Shown here: in pieces, positions 8,608-17,746 of the stretch
How positions within the stretch are numbered: position 1 is the stretch's first letter
Layout: each line of letters begins with the position of its first letter
NCBI RefSeq assembly: GCF_009827325.1
Contig: NZ_WTYC01000004.1
Coordinates: forward strand, 186,001 to 250,000
DNA length: 64,000 nucleotides
Direction of reading: 5' to 3'
From: Qipengyuania vulgaris
Lineage (GTDB): Bacteria; Pseudomonadota; Alphaproteobacteria; Sphingomonadales; Sphingomonadaceae
The notes under the pieces: model-generated
What the model saw: the letters and a program-made list of their open reading frames with translations, nothing else
What the model was told of the DNA's origin: nothing
Database searches by the model: none
Translations under genes and position numbers: made by a program

Positions 8608-9144
8608 TCAGTGGTCGACCTCATCCCAATCCTCGGTCAGATCGACCGGGGTCGAAGGCTGTATTGTGGAAACCGCATGCTTATAGGCCAGTTGCACGTA
8701 CCCATCACGCTCCAGCAGCATGCAGAAAAGGTCGTACGCGGCGATCTTGCCTTGCAGCATAACGCCGTTAACCAGGAACATTGTTACTTGCGCCTCGGCC
8801 TCGCGTACGCGGCTCAGGAAAACGTCCTGCAACAGCCGCTGTTTTGCGCCAGATCCTTGGCTGGCGAATTGGTCGGCATCGATGGGCTGGCCTGGCATCA
8901 CGGTGCTGATGGCATGCTTGTATACCAATTGCGATTGACCATCCCGCCGGAGCAGGATCGAAAAATTATCGAACCAGGTTACAATTCCCTGCAGCTTCAC
9001 TCCTTTGACCAGAAATACGGTGACCGGCGTCTTGTGCTTGCGCAGAAGGTTCAAAAAAGCATCTTGTAAACTGGGCTGCTTGCCGCCCGTTTGTGCCGGT
9101 TTGTCCGGCTTGGGGCGAGCGGAAAGTGTACGTTCGCCAGACAT
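8608..9144 (-). CDS. hfq: RNA chaperone Hfq with two tandem Sm domains
   Basis: Hfq pairs small RNAs with mRNAs. Usual Hfq is about 80-100 residues and forms a hexamer; this protein is 178 residues and contains two complete Hfq folds. Domain 1 (about residues 25-90) has [16 protein letters not shown] and YKHA (75-78). Domain 2 (about 104-167) has [16 protein letters not shown] and YKHA (154-157). The proximal-face residues Q8, F42-type and YKH are kept in both. They differ at the rim: the basic RKHK patch of domain 1 is REAE in domain 2, and the distal-face lysine (E. coli K31) is methionine in domain 2. AGGAGA precedes the ATG. If the domains pack as a ring, a trimer would give a pseudo-hexamer. 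Confidence 0.95.
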   Translation of the reverse strand: MSGERTLSARPKPDKPAQTGGKQPSLQDAFLNLLRKHKTPVTVFLVKGVKLQGIVTWFDNFSILLRRDGQSQLVYKHAISTVMPGQPIDADQFASQGSGAKQRLLQDVFLSRVREAEAQVTMFLVNGVMLQGKIAAYDLFCMLLERDGYVQLAYKHAVSTIQPSTPVDLTEDWDEVDH

Positions 9145-9318
9145 CTTGCGTGTCTCCTATTTTGTTGGCGACTCCAACCAGGAAGCCGCGCTCTGGACGC
9201 TCCCACCGCGTCCGGGCACCGGCCATTGGGTCCGGATTTAAAACGCAATGTGGCAATTGCGGTGCCCGACCGCAATAAATAAATATTTCTGGACCTTGTG
9301 TGGGAAATTGCGCGCCCG

Positions 9319-10701
9319 CTAGTTCCGGTCGCCGCCCTTACGTTGTACCATCCCAAGAAGCTTGAGCTTGCGGTGCAGAGCCGATCTCTCCATCCCGATA
9401 AAACTCGCCGTTTTCGAAATATTGCCAGAAAAACGTCTGATCTGAATCGCGAGGTATTCACGCTCGAAACTTTCGCGTGCTTCGCGCAAGGGGGCCCCCA
9501 TAAGGGCAGCCATCCCGCTATTACCTGCAGCATTGCCTCCGGATATTTCTTCGGAAAGCATCTCGGCCTCTACCGTCTCGAGCTGGTCGCGTGGTGTGAG
9601 AATGATGGTTCGCTCGACCACGTTGCGCAGTTGGCGCACATTTCCGGGCCAGTCATAGGCTTGCAGTGCTGCCATGGCCTCCTCGCTTATCGCAGGCGGC
9701 CGTATGCCCTGCTCGGCCGCATACCTTGCGAAAAAATACTCTGCGAGAGCTGGAATATCATCGCGACGCTCGGCCAGCGAGGGTATCTCTACTGGAACGA
9801 CATTTAGCCGGTAGAAGAGGTCTTCACGGAAGTTCTTTGACTCCATTTCGCCGGCGAGGTCGCGCGCAGTGGAAGAAACAACTCGGACATCGACCCCGAT
9901 CTGGCGGCTGCCGCCTACGCGAACGAAACTCTGTTCGGTCAGGACGCGCAGAATACGCGCCTGGGTGGAAAGTGGCATATCGGCGACCTCATCCAGGTAA
10001 AGGGTCCCTCCATCAGCCGTCTCAAGCAGTCCAGCCCTCACCAGCTTTCCGTCGGTTTCCTCGCCAAATAGTTCTTCCTCGAAGCGTTCCGGAGTAATCC
10101 GAGCAGAGTTGACAATTATGAACGGTTTATCGGCACGTGTTGACCAGCTGTGAAGCAGTCGGGCGGCGACTTCCTTGCCGGCTCCCGCCGGTCCGTTTAT
10201 GAGGACGCGGCTTCCGGTCTGAGCAACGCGTTTGAGTGTTGCGCGCACGGCGTTGATGACGGCGGAATTGCCGGTAAATTCACCGCCCTCACCTAAACCT
10301 TCGCGCAGGCGCGTGTTTTCGCGTCGCAGGCGTTCAGTTTCGGTTGCGCGTTCGACGAGAAGAAGCAATCTTTCGGCTTCGAATGGCTTTTCAATGAAGT
10401 CCATCGCGCCCCGGCTGACGGCGCTGACGGCGGTGTCGATGTTGCCATGTCCCGAGAAGATAATCACAGGTAATTCCGGCTCACGTGCTTTGATCGCATC
10501 GAGGACTTCAAGACCGTCCATTTTGCTACCGTGCAGCCATACATCCAGAAGAACGAGACTGGGGCGTTTTTCGTCGACGGCATCCAGAGCGGAGGAACTA
10601 TCGGCTGCGGTTCGGCAATCGTAGCCTTCATCGCTAAGAACGCCGGCTACCAATTCGCGTATGTCACGTTCGTCATCTACGATGAGGATGTCCAATGCCA
10701 T
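9319..10701 (-). CDS. ntrX: Response regulator NtrX
   Basis: Response regulator partner of NtrY, linked in alphaproteobacteria to nitrogen metabolism, redox and cell-envelope control. Layout: receiver domain (1-120, VDDERDIR acidic pocket and phosphoacceptor in LVLLDVWLHG), AAA+ domain with a Walker A written GPAGAGKE, and a Fis-type HTH at the C-terminus (FSGNISKTASFIGMERSALH). The sigma-54-contacting GAFTGA loop is absent; the sequence passes directly from ELFGEETDG to KLVRAGLLE. This is typical of alphaproteobacterial NtrX, so it probably acts on sigma-70-type promoters. It follows ntrY by 2 bases and ends in TAG. Confidence 0.93.
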   Translation of the reverse strand: MALDILIVDDERDIRELVAGVLSDEGYDCRTAADSSSALDAVDEKRPSLVLLDVWLHGSKMDGLEVLDAIKAREPELPVIIFSGHGNIDTAVSAVSRGAMDFIEKPFEAERLLLLVERATETERLRRENTRLREGLGEGGEFTGNSAVINAVRATLKRVAQTGSRVLINGPAGAGKEVAARLLHSWSTRADKPFIIVNSARITPERFEEELFGEETDGKLVRAGLLETADGGTLYLDEVADMPLSTQARILRVLTEQSFVRVGGSRQIGVDVRVVSSTARDLAGEMESKNFREDLFYRLNVVPVEIPSLAERRDDIPALAEYFFARYAAEQGIRPPAISEEAMAALQAYDWPGNVRQLRNVVERTIILTPRDQLETVEAEMLSEEISGGNAAGNSGMAALMGAPLREARESFEREYLAIQIRRFSGNISKTASFIGMERSALHRKLKLLGMVQRKGGDRN

Positions 10702-10703
10702 GG

Positions 10704-12944
10704 TCAGCTTCCTGTTTTTGCATCGTGGGGGGCGTCTGCACCGGGCTTGCGTATGTCGTGCGGATCTTTCGCGAAGCGAAGGGTGACACGGGTCCCACCG
10801 CCGTCGACCGAAGAAAAATTCATCTCGCCGCCATGCTCTTCGACAATCTTGTTCACGATAGCCAAGCCTAGGCCCGTGCCCTTAGCGCGTGTAGTCACAT
10901 AGGGTTCGAGAATTCGTTCGCGGTCTTGCGGTAGGCCGATACCGTTGTCCGTAATTGCGACCGCGATCGTTTCTCTGTTCTCATCGACCTCCACTCTAAT
11001 GCGACCACGATAATCGGCATCGGCTTGTACTGTCTGGGCCTCGATCGCTTCTGCCGCATTCTTTAGAATGTTGGTCACTGCCTGACCAAGTTGATGACGG
11101 TCTGCCTGAATCTTGAGCGGTCCGTTTGTCTGGGCTTCCAGTGTGTAGTTGATATCCGGGTTGGCGACTTCCTGAAGAAATATTGACTGCCGAATAAGAT
11201 CCAGCGCATCCTCAGAACGGAAAACCGGTTTGGGCAGGCGGGCAAAGCTGGAAAATTCGTCGACCATTTTCCGCAAGTCGCCGACTTGGCGCACGATAGT
11301 GCTGGTCAACTCGTCGAACAGGTCGCCATCCTGTTCGATCTGTTTGCGATACCGTCGCTTAAGCCGCTCGGTTGCCAATTGGATCGGTGTAAGCGGATTC
11401 TTGATTTCATGAGCGATGCGCCGTGCAACATCGGACCACGCCGCCTGGCGCTGATCGAGTAGCTGACGGGTAATGTCTTCAAAGGTAATGACATGGCCCT
11501 CTCCCTCACGAACGAGTTTGACGGCCAGTGTCATCAATTCACCTTGCCGATTGTGGCTTACCACCCCGCGGTCGAGTCCGGCGGCGACCATGGCGGCAAT
11601 CTGCGGTGCCATCTCGTCGAGTGTATCGGGCTGGTTACCACCCTGCCCCTCTTCAAGCAGCGTTGCTTGAGCAGGAGCATTCATGAGCAGTACGCGGCGA
11701 TCGCCATCAATCGTTATGACACCTGCACTGACGGATTCCAGCACGGCCTCAATAAAACTGCGCCGATCTTCGAGTTCGGCATTCGCAGAAACAAGTGCGT
11801 CGGTCTGGCGCTCAAGCTGTGCCGTCATTCGATTGAAAGCCCGATTAAGTAGTCCGATCTCGTCGGCCCCGGTTCGGCCTTCTACTCGCATTCCGAAGTT
11901 CCCGGCTCCGACTTTACGCGCAGCAGCGACCAAATCAGTCAGGGGTTCGACCTGACGATCAGCAAATCGAAGCGCGAACCACACCGCAATTCCGACAAGC
12001 GCAAGACTGACGAAGAACAAGGCAAGGTTGAAGCGCAGCTGGAGTGCCCGCGCACGCAACGTCAATTCGTCATAAGCGCTGGAAATCGTTCGCGCCCGCT
12101 CCCAACTGCGAAAGCTCGCTCCTTCGGCATTGCGTGCAGTGTACAGATAAATGCCGGCAACCCTGTCGATCGGTGCAACGGCTTCGATCCGTTCGGGACT
12201 TCCTCGGACAGCCACCTGCTCTCCACTACGAAGGGCGGCAAGACTTTCCTCGGTAAAGGCGACAGGATCGCTGTCTTCCGAGATGTTGTACAGCACGGCA
12301 GTGCGCGCAGTGCCATCTGGCATGGCTTGAAGTATGGCGCTTTCGACGACATCGCGTGGCTGAGCCTGATATTCGTACACCAACATGAAATCGGGGTCGG
12401 TTACGGAAATCCGCTGCAGGTTGGCCCGCATGTCCATGGCCATGGAGATCGTTTCCTGCGCGAGGTCGAGCTGGTTGTCTTCGTAATAGCTCTCGGCCAG
12501 CGCGTTGGCATTTTCCATTAATCCCCGCGAATTGTCGGAAAACCAGAAGTCGACACCTGACTGAAACAGAACCGCAGCGAAAGCGGCAACCAGCAGAGTA
12601 GGAACTGCAGCCACCATCGAGAAGAAAAAGACCAGTCGCACATGGAGCCGTGCAGTGCTTCCCGCCGCCCGCCTCAGAGCCAGCCTCCGCCCGGCCAGAA
12701 CCAGAAGCGCCATGGCGGGGATCAATGTGCCAATCAGAAGAATCGCGACCTGACTGCTCGGAAGCAGTTCTCCGTTGGCTGGCGCCGACGTGAAGGCAGC
12801 CCACGTCATTGCAACCATTGCGAGAAACGCGGTCGCAGCAGCGATTTCGATCAGGGTGATCAGGTTCGCCCTGCGAGACGTCACGACGAACTTGCGCCAC
12901 CAGCGTGGAGTGCGTCGGGTCAGGGGAGCGGCCTTCGTCGCCAT
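10704..12944 (-). CDS. ntrY: Sensor histidine kinase NtrY
   Basis: Membrane histidine kinase that phosphorylates NtrX. It is 746 residues. The N-terminal region has several membrane segments (LITLIEIAAATAFLAMVAMT, VAILLIGTLIPAMALLVLAG, LVFFFSMVAAVPTLLVAAFA) and a periplasmic sensor segment, with a further helix before the HAMP domain near residue 330. Then come a PAS domain, a HisKA domain with the phosphorylatable histidine in [13 protein letters not shown], and an HATPase_c domain with NILKNAAEAIE (N box), DNGIGLP (G1) and GTGLGLAIV (G2). The 61-base gap from ntrC is the longest inside ntrBC-ntrYX and holds a 14-bp palindrome, so a separate ntrYX promoter is possible. Confidence 0.94.
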   Translation of the reverse strand: MATKAAPLTRRTPRWWRKFVVTSRRANLITLIEIAAATAFLAMVAMTWAAFTSAPANGELLPSSQVAILLIGTLIPAMALLVLAGRRLALRRAAGSTARLHVRLVFFFSMVAAVPTLLVAAFAAVLFQSGVDFWFSDNSRGLMENANALAESYYEDNQLDLAQETISMAMDMRANLQRISVTDPDFMLVYEYQAQPRDVVESAILQAMPDGTARTAVLYNISEDSDPVAFTEESLAALRSGEQVAVRGSPERIEAVAPIDRVAGIYLYTARNAEGASFRSWERARTISSAYDELTLRARALQLRFNLALFFVSLALVGIAVWFALRFADRQVEPLTDLVAAARKVGAGNFGMRVEGRTGADEIGLLNRAFNRMTAQLERQTDALVSANAELEDRRSFIEAVLESVSAGVITIDGDRRVLLMNAPAQATLLEEGQGGNQPDTLDEMAPQIAAMVAAGLDRGVVSHNRQGELMTLAVKLVREGEGHVITFEDITRQLLDQRQAAWSDVARRIAHEIKNPLTPIQLATERLKRRYRKQIEQDGDLFDELTSTIVRQVGDLRKMVDEFSSFARLPKPVFRSEDALDLIRQSIFLQEVANPDINYTLEAQTNGPLKIQADRHQLGQAVTNILKNAAEAIEAQTVQADADYRGRIRVEVDENRETIAVAITDNGIGLPQDRERILEPYVTTRAKGTGLGLAIVNKIVEEHGGEMNFSSVDGGGTRVTLRFAKDPHDIRKPGADAPHDAKTGS

Positions 12945-13005
12945 CGTGGCGGCCTTACATCGCTACTGTTGCAAATTTGCAAGCATAAAAGCGATGAAAC
13001 GCGCG

Positions 13006-14421
13006 TCACGTTCGCTGGACGAAAACCTCTGGGCGGATAGCGAGTTCACTAAGTTTCTTGCGTAAAGTGTTGCGATTAATGCCCAAAAACTGGGCGGCAC
13101 GAAACTGGTTACCTTGAGTTTCTCGAAGCGCGTGTTCGATCAAAGGCTTCTCGAATGCGGCTAGCGCCTGGTGGTAGACGGTTCCTTGGGTGGCCGCGTT
13201 TCGTGCGAGCCAGTCATTCAGAGCGCTTTCAAAGGCGGAGTCTTCGCAAGCCGCATCTGATTCCGCTTTTTGGGGAAGGAGATCAGCGACAAGATTCTCA
13301 TCAATTCTTTCTTCGCGCGCCATCAGAGACATCCGAAATACGAAGTTCCGCAGTTCGCGGACATTGCCCGGCCAATCATGAAACGACAGTCGAAGAACGG
13401 CATCATCGTCTATGGTGTGATGGGAAAGCCCTTGCTCCCTGGCTTCAGCGAGGAAATGACGTATAAGTGCTCCGAGATCATCTTTGCGGTCTCTGAGCGG
13501 TGGCAAGTGAATGGGAACGACATTCAGTCGGTAAAACAAATCTTCCCTGAAGCGTCCGTCTCTGATCATCGGTGCGAGGTCCCGGTTGGTGGCCGCCACA
13601 ATTCGAACATCGACAGCAATTTCCTGACGCCCCCCGACGCGCCGGATCCGGCCGGATTGGAGTGCACGCAACAGCCTGGTCTGAGCTTCGGCAGGCATAT
13701 CGCCGATCTCGTCGAGAAACAGGGTTCCGCCGTTCGCTTGTTCGAATTTGCCGATCGACTGAGAGTGCGCGCCGGTAAACGCTCCGCGTTCGTGTCCGAA
13801 GAGCTCGCTTTCGAGCAAGTCTCGCGGGATTGCAGCCATATTGACCGCCAGAAATGGTCCAGTCCTGCGTGAACCCAACTGATGGATCGCCTCTGCCACC
13901 AGTTCCTTCCCGGTCCCGCTTTCTCCGGTGACCAGCACCGTGAGATCATTCCTCAGGACGCGGGTTATCATCCGGTAGACGTCCTGCATTGCTCGGCTGC
14001 GACCGATCAAGGGAAGTTCCGTGCTCTCTCCATCGCGCTCCTCAGATAGAGTGGTGCGCGAACGCGAGGTGGCCTGATGGACTGCCCGCGTCAGTTCATC
14101 GAGGTCGAACGGCTTGGGAAAATACTCGAACGCCTCGCTGTCGCTCGCGCGGATTGCCGTATCGAGTGTGTTTTGCGCGGACAATACGATGATAGGCATT
14201 GCCGGCGCATTTTCGCGGACGCGGCTGACTGTATCCAGACCGTCACCGTCTTCGAGCATGATATCGGTCAACATCAAGTCGAAACGATCATGAGCGAGAA
14301 GCTCGTCACGTTTCGCGATGCTTGCACAGGTGGTGACCTTGAAGCCCTCGTCGAGCAATGCCTCGACGATGACAGTCGCAATGGCGCGATCATCCTCGAC
14401 CAAAAGTACCTTGCGGGTCAT
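13006..14421 (-). CDS. ntrC: Nitrogen regulatory response regulator NtrC
   Basis: Sigma-54-dependent activator of nitrogen-assimilation genes. The receiver domain has the acidic residues VEDDRA and the phosphoacceptor aspartate in LMLTDIMLEDGDG. The AAA+ domain has Walker A TGESGTGKE, the sigma-54 contact loop GAFTGA, Walker B GGTLFLDEIGDMP and the R-finger region. The C-terminal Fis-type HTH reads GNQFRAAQFLGINRNTLRKKL. At 471 residues it is complete. It overlaps ntrB by four bases (ATGA), so kinase and regulator are translationally coupled. The intact GAFTGA loop contrasts with NtrX in the same operon. Confidence 0.96.
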   Translation of the reverse strand: MTRKVLLVEDDRAIATVIVEALLDEGFKVTTCASIAKRDELLAHDRFDLMLTDIMLEDGDGLDTVSRVRENAPAMPIIVLSAQNTLDTAIRASDSEAFEYFPKPFDLDELTRAVHQATSRSRTTLSEERDGESTELPLIGRSRAMQDVYRMITRVLRNDLTVLVTGESGTGKELVAEAIHQLGSRRTGPFLAVNMAAIPRDLLESELFGHERGAFTGAHSQSIGKFEQANGGTLFLDEIGDMPAEAQTRLLRALQSGRIRRVGGRQEIAVDVRIVAATNRDLAPMIRDGRFREDLFYRLNVVPIHLPPLRDRKDDLGALIRHFLAEAREQGLSHHTIDDDAVLRLSFHDWPGNVRELRNFVFRMSLMAREERIDENLVADLLPQKAESDAACEDSAFESALNDWLARNAATQGTVYHQALAAFEKPLIEHALRETQGNQFRAAQFLGINRNTLRKKLSELAIRPEVFVQRT

Positions 14422-15491
14422 GACGGCTTCCTGTCGGCAACGGGCAGATTGATTCGAAAATGCGTAAGGCCGGCGCGCTCGTCGCGCTCGTGGACGATGC
14501 GCCCCCCCATGTCGCGCAAGAGCTTGCGGACGAGTGCGAGGCCCAGCCCTTGGCCATTCTGTTTCCCGGATACGAAGGGCTCGAACGCATGTTCTCGCAG
14601 TTCCGGGGCGAGGCCGGGACCGGGATCGGTGACGGTAATCTCGAGCGGGAGGCGGGTCGCCTTACCCAAGCGGATGGCGGAAAATACCAGCCCACTGACA
14701 AATCGTGTTCGGACGGAAATGCGAGCGCCGTCCATTTTCGCACAGGCATCGCAAGCGTTGGCCAGCAAATTGATCATCACCTGCTCGAGGGCCCCCCGGT
14801 CCGCCTTGACTGGAGGCAGAGATGGGTCGAATTCCTCGACCAGGTCGCAACGATCATCGCGACCCGCGCGGACAGTTGCCATGGCATTGCGGATCGCTTC
14901 GTGCAGGTTGCATGGGCCGGTTGCCAACTGGCTGCGGCTGCCGAGCTGCTGCATCCGGTCGATCAACTGGGCAATCCGGTCGACCTCGCCTTCGATCATG
15001 GTGGCAAGTGGCCGGTCACGTTCCGAAGCTCGACGTGCGAGCAGTTGGCTCGCTCCACGGATAGCAGAAAGCGGATTTTTGATTTCATGCGCGAGGACCG
15101 AAGGAGCGCGCAACTCGACGCGATCCTCTTCGTCCCCATCATTACCCTCTTGTCCTACTTCGGAGAGCGTCACGACACGCCATCCAGGGTGGGCTGGAAG
15201 AGGGGAACTGGTAAAATTTACGCGGCGGGCGCCCTGCCCCGGATCGATAGATACTCCGCGTGCGATAACCTGAGCATCGCAATTCTGCATGCATTGGCGC
15301 AGGCGATCATTGTCGATATCGATCACGTCAAGCAGTCTGGCCTGTAAGAGCCGGATAGCACTTCGACCCAAAAGCTCTTCGGCCGCAGGATTGGCTTCGA
15401 CAATTCGATCCTCGTCATCGAGCAGAAGGACTGCGAAGATCAGTCCGGAAATCTGAGTGGCAGCGTCGGGCGCGCCCGGCCCCTGCTTCAT
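14418..15491 (-). CDS. ntrB: Nitrogen regulation histidine kinase NtrB
   Basis: Cytoplasmic kinase/phosphatase for NtrC, normally controlled by PII. It has a PAS-like N-terminal domain (about 15-130), a HisKA domain with [13 protein letters not shown], and an HATPase_c domain with [21 protein letters not shown] and [10 protein letters not shown]. No membrane segments are seen, as expected for a soluble NtrB. 357 residues is normal. It overlaps dusB upstream and ntrC downstream, both by four bases, giving the typical alphaproteobacterial dusB(nifR3)-ntrB-ntrC arrangement. Confidence 0.95.
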   Translation of the reverse strand: MKQGPGAPDAATQISGLIFAVLLLDDEDRIVEANPAAEELLGRSAIRLLQARLLDVIDIDNDRLRQCMQNCDAQVIARGVSIDPGQGARRVNFTSSPLPAHPGWRVVTLSEVGQEGNDGDEEDRVELRAPSVLAHEIKNPLSAIRGASQLLARRASERDRPLATMIEGEVDRIAQLIDRMQQLGSRSQLATGPCNLHEAIRNAMATVRAGRDDRCDLVEEFDPSLPPVKADRGALEQVMINLLANACDACAKMDGARISVRTRFVSGLVFSAIRLGKATRLPLEITVTDPGPGLAPELREHAFEPFVSGKQNGQGLGLALVRKLLRDMGGRIVHERDERAGLTHFRINLPVADRKPS

Positions 15492-16507
15492 GCCGCGCGC
15501 CGATGAAGAAACGGTTCGTAGAAACGTCCCAATTCATCAATAACTTCAACCGCATTGTCGATGAAATTCACGCGATGGCGGAACTCTGCTGAGCCGTGCA
15601 TCCCCTTTGTGTACCAGCCCAAGTGCTTACGCGCGATTTTAACACCCACCTGTTCGCCGTACAGCTCGAGCATGTCGCGATAATGATCGAGCACAACCTT
15701 ATATTGCTCATCGAAACTCGGGCTTTCGAGCAATTCGCCGGTCCGCCACCAATGCATGACCTGTGCAAGCAACCAAGGCTTGCCATAAGCGCCGCGCCCA
15801 ATCATGAGGCCGTCAGCCCCTGACTGTGTGAGCGCCTTGCCGGCGTCTTCGATGGTGCAGATGTCACCGTTCACGATCACTGGAATAGAAACGGCGTCCT
15901 TGACCTTGCGGATAAATTCCCAGTCCGCGCTGCCCTTGTACATTTGATTGCGCGTTCGGCCGTGGACAGTGATCATCTTCACGCCAAGATCCTCGGCTAT
16001 CCGTGCCAACTCCGGGGCATTGAGATCGCCGTGGTCCCATCCCATACGCATTTTGACCGTCACCGGTACGTCGACTGCCTTGACTGTCGCTTCCATAAGC
16101 TTGGTAGCGAGCGGGACTTCGCGCATCAGTGCAGAACCAGCTAACTGGCCGACGACCTTCCGCACTGGGCAACCGAAATTGATGTCGATTATATCGGCAC
16201 CATTGCCCTGCTGGAGCTTTGCAGCCTCGCCCATGCTTACTGGATCGCAGCCGACCAATTGCATCGAAACCGGTTCTTCGATGGGATCCCATGCTGCCTT
16301 CTGGACTGACTGGCGCGTCTCGCGGATTGCGGCTTCGCTCGCGATCATCTCGGTGACATTGAGTCCGGAACCATATTTGCGAACCAGCTTTCGGAACGGC
16401 AGGTCTGTGACGCCGGTCATGGGTGCCAAGATGACAGGTATGTCAATGGCCACATTGCCAATATGGATCGGCTTTGGGGGTGCGGGAGGGAGGGTTCGCG
16501 CGGTCAT
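15488..16507 (-). CDS. dusB: tRNA-dihydrouridine synthase (NifR3/DusB type)
   Basis: FMN-dependent enzyme reducing uridines in tRNA D-loops. Visible features: [19 protein letters not shown] at the N-terminus, the [11 protein letters not shown] catalytic-cysteine motif, [21 protein letters not shown] and [11 protein letters not shown], then [16 protein letters not shown]. About 339 residues. I take the ATG two codons after a TTG that could also start the frame; no strong ribosome-binding site supports either. It heads the ntr operon, a long-noted association that gave the old name nifR3. Its upstream region, shared with divergent ispDF, contains a perfect 17-bp dyad. Confidence 0.93.
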   Translation of the reverse strand: MTARTLPPAPPKPIHIGNVAIDIPVILAPMTGVTDLPFRKLVRKYGSGLNVTEMIASEAAIRETRQSVQKAAWDPIEEPVSMQLVGCDPVSMGEAAKLQQGNGADIIDINFGCPVRKVVGQLAGSALMREVPLATKLMEATVKAVDVPVTVKMRMGWDHGDLNAPELARIAEDLGVKMITVHGRTRNQMYKGSADWEFIRKVKDAVSIPVIVNGDICTIEDAGKALTQSGADGLMIGRGAYGKPWLLAQVMHWWRTGELLESPSFDEQYKVVLDHYRDMLELYGEQVGVKIARKHLGWYTKGMHGSAEFRHRVNFIDNAVEVIDELGRFYEPFLHRRAA

Positions 16508-16517
16508 TTTCAATCAT

Positions 16518-16534
16518 TGCCTAAATATTAGGCA
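16518..16534. promoter_or_regulatory. Perfect 17-bp dyad between dusB and ispDF
   Basis: TGCCTAAATATTAGGCA has two perfect 7-base arms around ATA. It begins 10 bases upstream of the dusB ATG and lies 53 bases before the ispDF ATG, in the only gap between these divergent genes. It could be a protein-binding operator for the dusB-ntr operon or a small hairpin near the dusB start, since no good ribosome-binding site is visible there. Symmetry is seen directly; any regulator is unknown. Confidence 0.5.
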
Positions 16535-16587
16535 GGCACATAGTGCGTTGCAGCAAAAACCTCAAGGCGCTAGCGGGCGGTATAGCT

Positions 16588-17733
16588 ATGCAAGATGCCG
16601 CCACCCTTCCCCCTTTCGCCGCTATCGTGGTAGCTGCAGGGAAAGGTCTCCGCGCAGGTCAGGTTCTCCCTAAGCAATTCGCCAACTGGCGCGGCAAGCC
16701 GGTGCTACGCCATCCTGTCGAGGCCCTTCTGCAAGCTGGAGCGGATCCGCTAGTCATTGTGATCCCGGCCGGCGAGGAAGTTACAACCCGCAACGCATTG
16801 CACGGACTTGGAGGTTGGCAGGCAGTAGCGGGCAGTAGGACACGTCAACAATCGGTAATGATTGGGCTCAGCGCCGTTGGATCAGCCGACCGCGTGCTAA
16901 TTCACGATGCGGCGCGCCCTAATCTTCCCCACGCAGTTATTTCGCGGCTTCTTGCTGCGCTGGAACAGCACCCCGGCGCAATTCCCACCCTTCCGGTGAT
17001 CGACAGTCTCGCTATAGATGAGCTGGGGATTATGGCTGGTAGCGGTGACCGCGCGAAGCTCCGCCGGGTCCAGACACCGCAGGCTTTTCGCTATGCTGAT
17101 ATCATTGCGGCACACGCGTCTTGGGAGGGTGAGCCGAATGCGGGAGACGATGCCCAAGTGCTATGTGCAGCTGGGGGCTCAGTGGTGATGGTCGAAGGCG
17201 ACGAACGCCTCCAGAAACTTACTTTCGCGGAAGATTTTATGTCAGACTTGCCTCCTGTCCGGATCGGGACCGGCTTCGATGTGCACAAGCTGGCCGAGGG
17301 CGAAGAACTCTGGCTGGGGGGCATTAGGATTGAGCATAACAGGGGCCTAGCTGGCCACAGCGATGCCGACGTTGCCCTGCATGCCATTGTCGATGCGTTG
17401 CTCGGTGCAATTGGCAATGGGGATATCGGCAGCCATTTCCCGCCCTCCGAACCGCAATGGCGAGGAGTGAGTAGCGACCGCTTTCTTGCTCATGCCGCTG
17501 ATCTCGTTAGGAAATCGGGATATCGAACCGGCAATATCGACCTCACGATAATCTGCGAAGCTCCAAAGATCGGGCCTCACCGGGACGCCATGAGAGAGAG
17601 AATTGCCGAGCTTCTGGGCGTTGACACGGGAGCAATATCGGTAAAGGCAACGACTACCGAGCGGCTCGGCTTTACAGGACGCGGCGAAGGTATTGCCGCC
17701 CAAGCCGTCGCTACGGTGATCCGCAACTCATGA
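16588..17733 (+). CDS. ispDF: Bifunctional IspD/IspF enzyme of the MEP isoprenoid pathway
   Basis: Fuses 2-C-methyl-D-erythritol 4-phosphate cytidylyltransferase (IspD, about residues 1-225) with 2-C-methyl-D-erythritol 2,4-cyclodiphosphate synthase (IspF, about 226-381). IspD motifs are VVAAGKGLRAG, LPKQF and HDAARPN. IspF begins at RIGTGFDVHKL, whose D and H are zinc ligands, followed by HSDADVALHAIVDALLG and KATTTERLGFTGRGEG. The fused form is common in alphaproteobacteria and couples the third and fifth MEP steps. The ATG chosen leaves a normal IspD N-terminus (QDAATLPPFAAIVVAAG); an upstream GTG would add 15 residues. cinA follows by 13 bases. Confidence 0.95.
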   Translation: MQDAATLPPFAAIVVAAGKGLRAGQVLPKQFANWRGKPVLRHPVEALLQAGADPLVIVIPAGEEVTTRNALHGLGGWQAVAGSRTRQQSVMIGLSAVGSADRVLIHDAARPNLPHAVISRLLAALEQHPGAIPTLPVIDSLAIDELGIMAGSGDRAKLRRVQTPQAFRYADIIAAHASWEGEPNAGDDAQVLCAAGGSVVMVEGDERLQKLTFAEDFMSDLPPVRIGTGFDVHKLAEGEELWLGGIRIEHNRGLAGHSDADVALHAIVDALLGAIGNGDIGSHFPPSEPQWRGVSSDRFLAHAADLVRKSGYRTGNIDLTIICEAPKIGPHRDAMRERIAELLGVDTGAISVKATTTERLGFTGRGEGIAAQAVATVIRNS

Positions 17734-17746
17734 AATCGAGACGAGC

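Noticed and set aside
14077-15273. A 398-codon plus-strand frame opposite ntrC and ntrB
   Set aside because: Low-complexity Ser/Arg-rich translation and full antisense position to two clear regulators; no ribosome-binding site.
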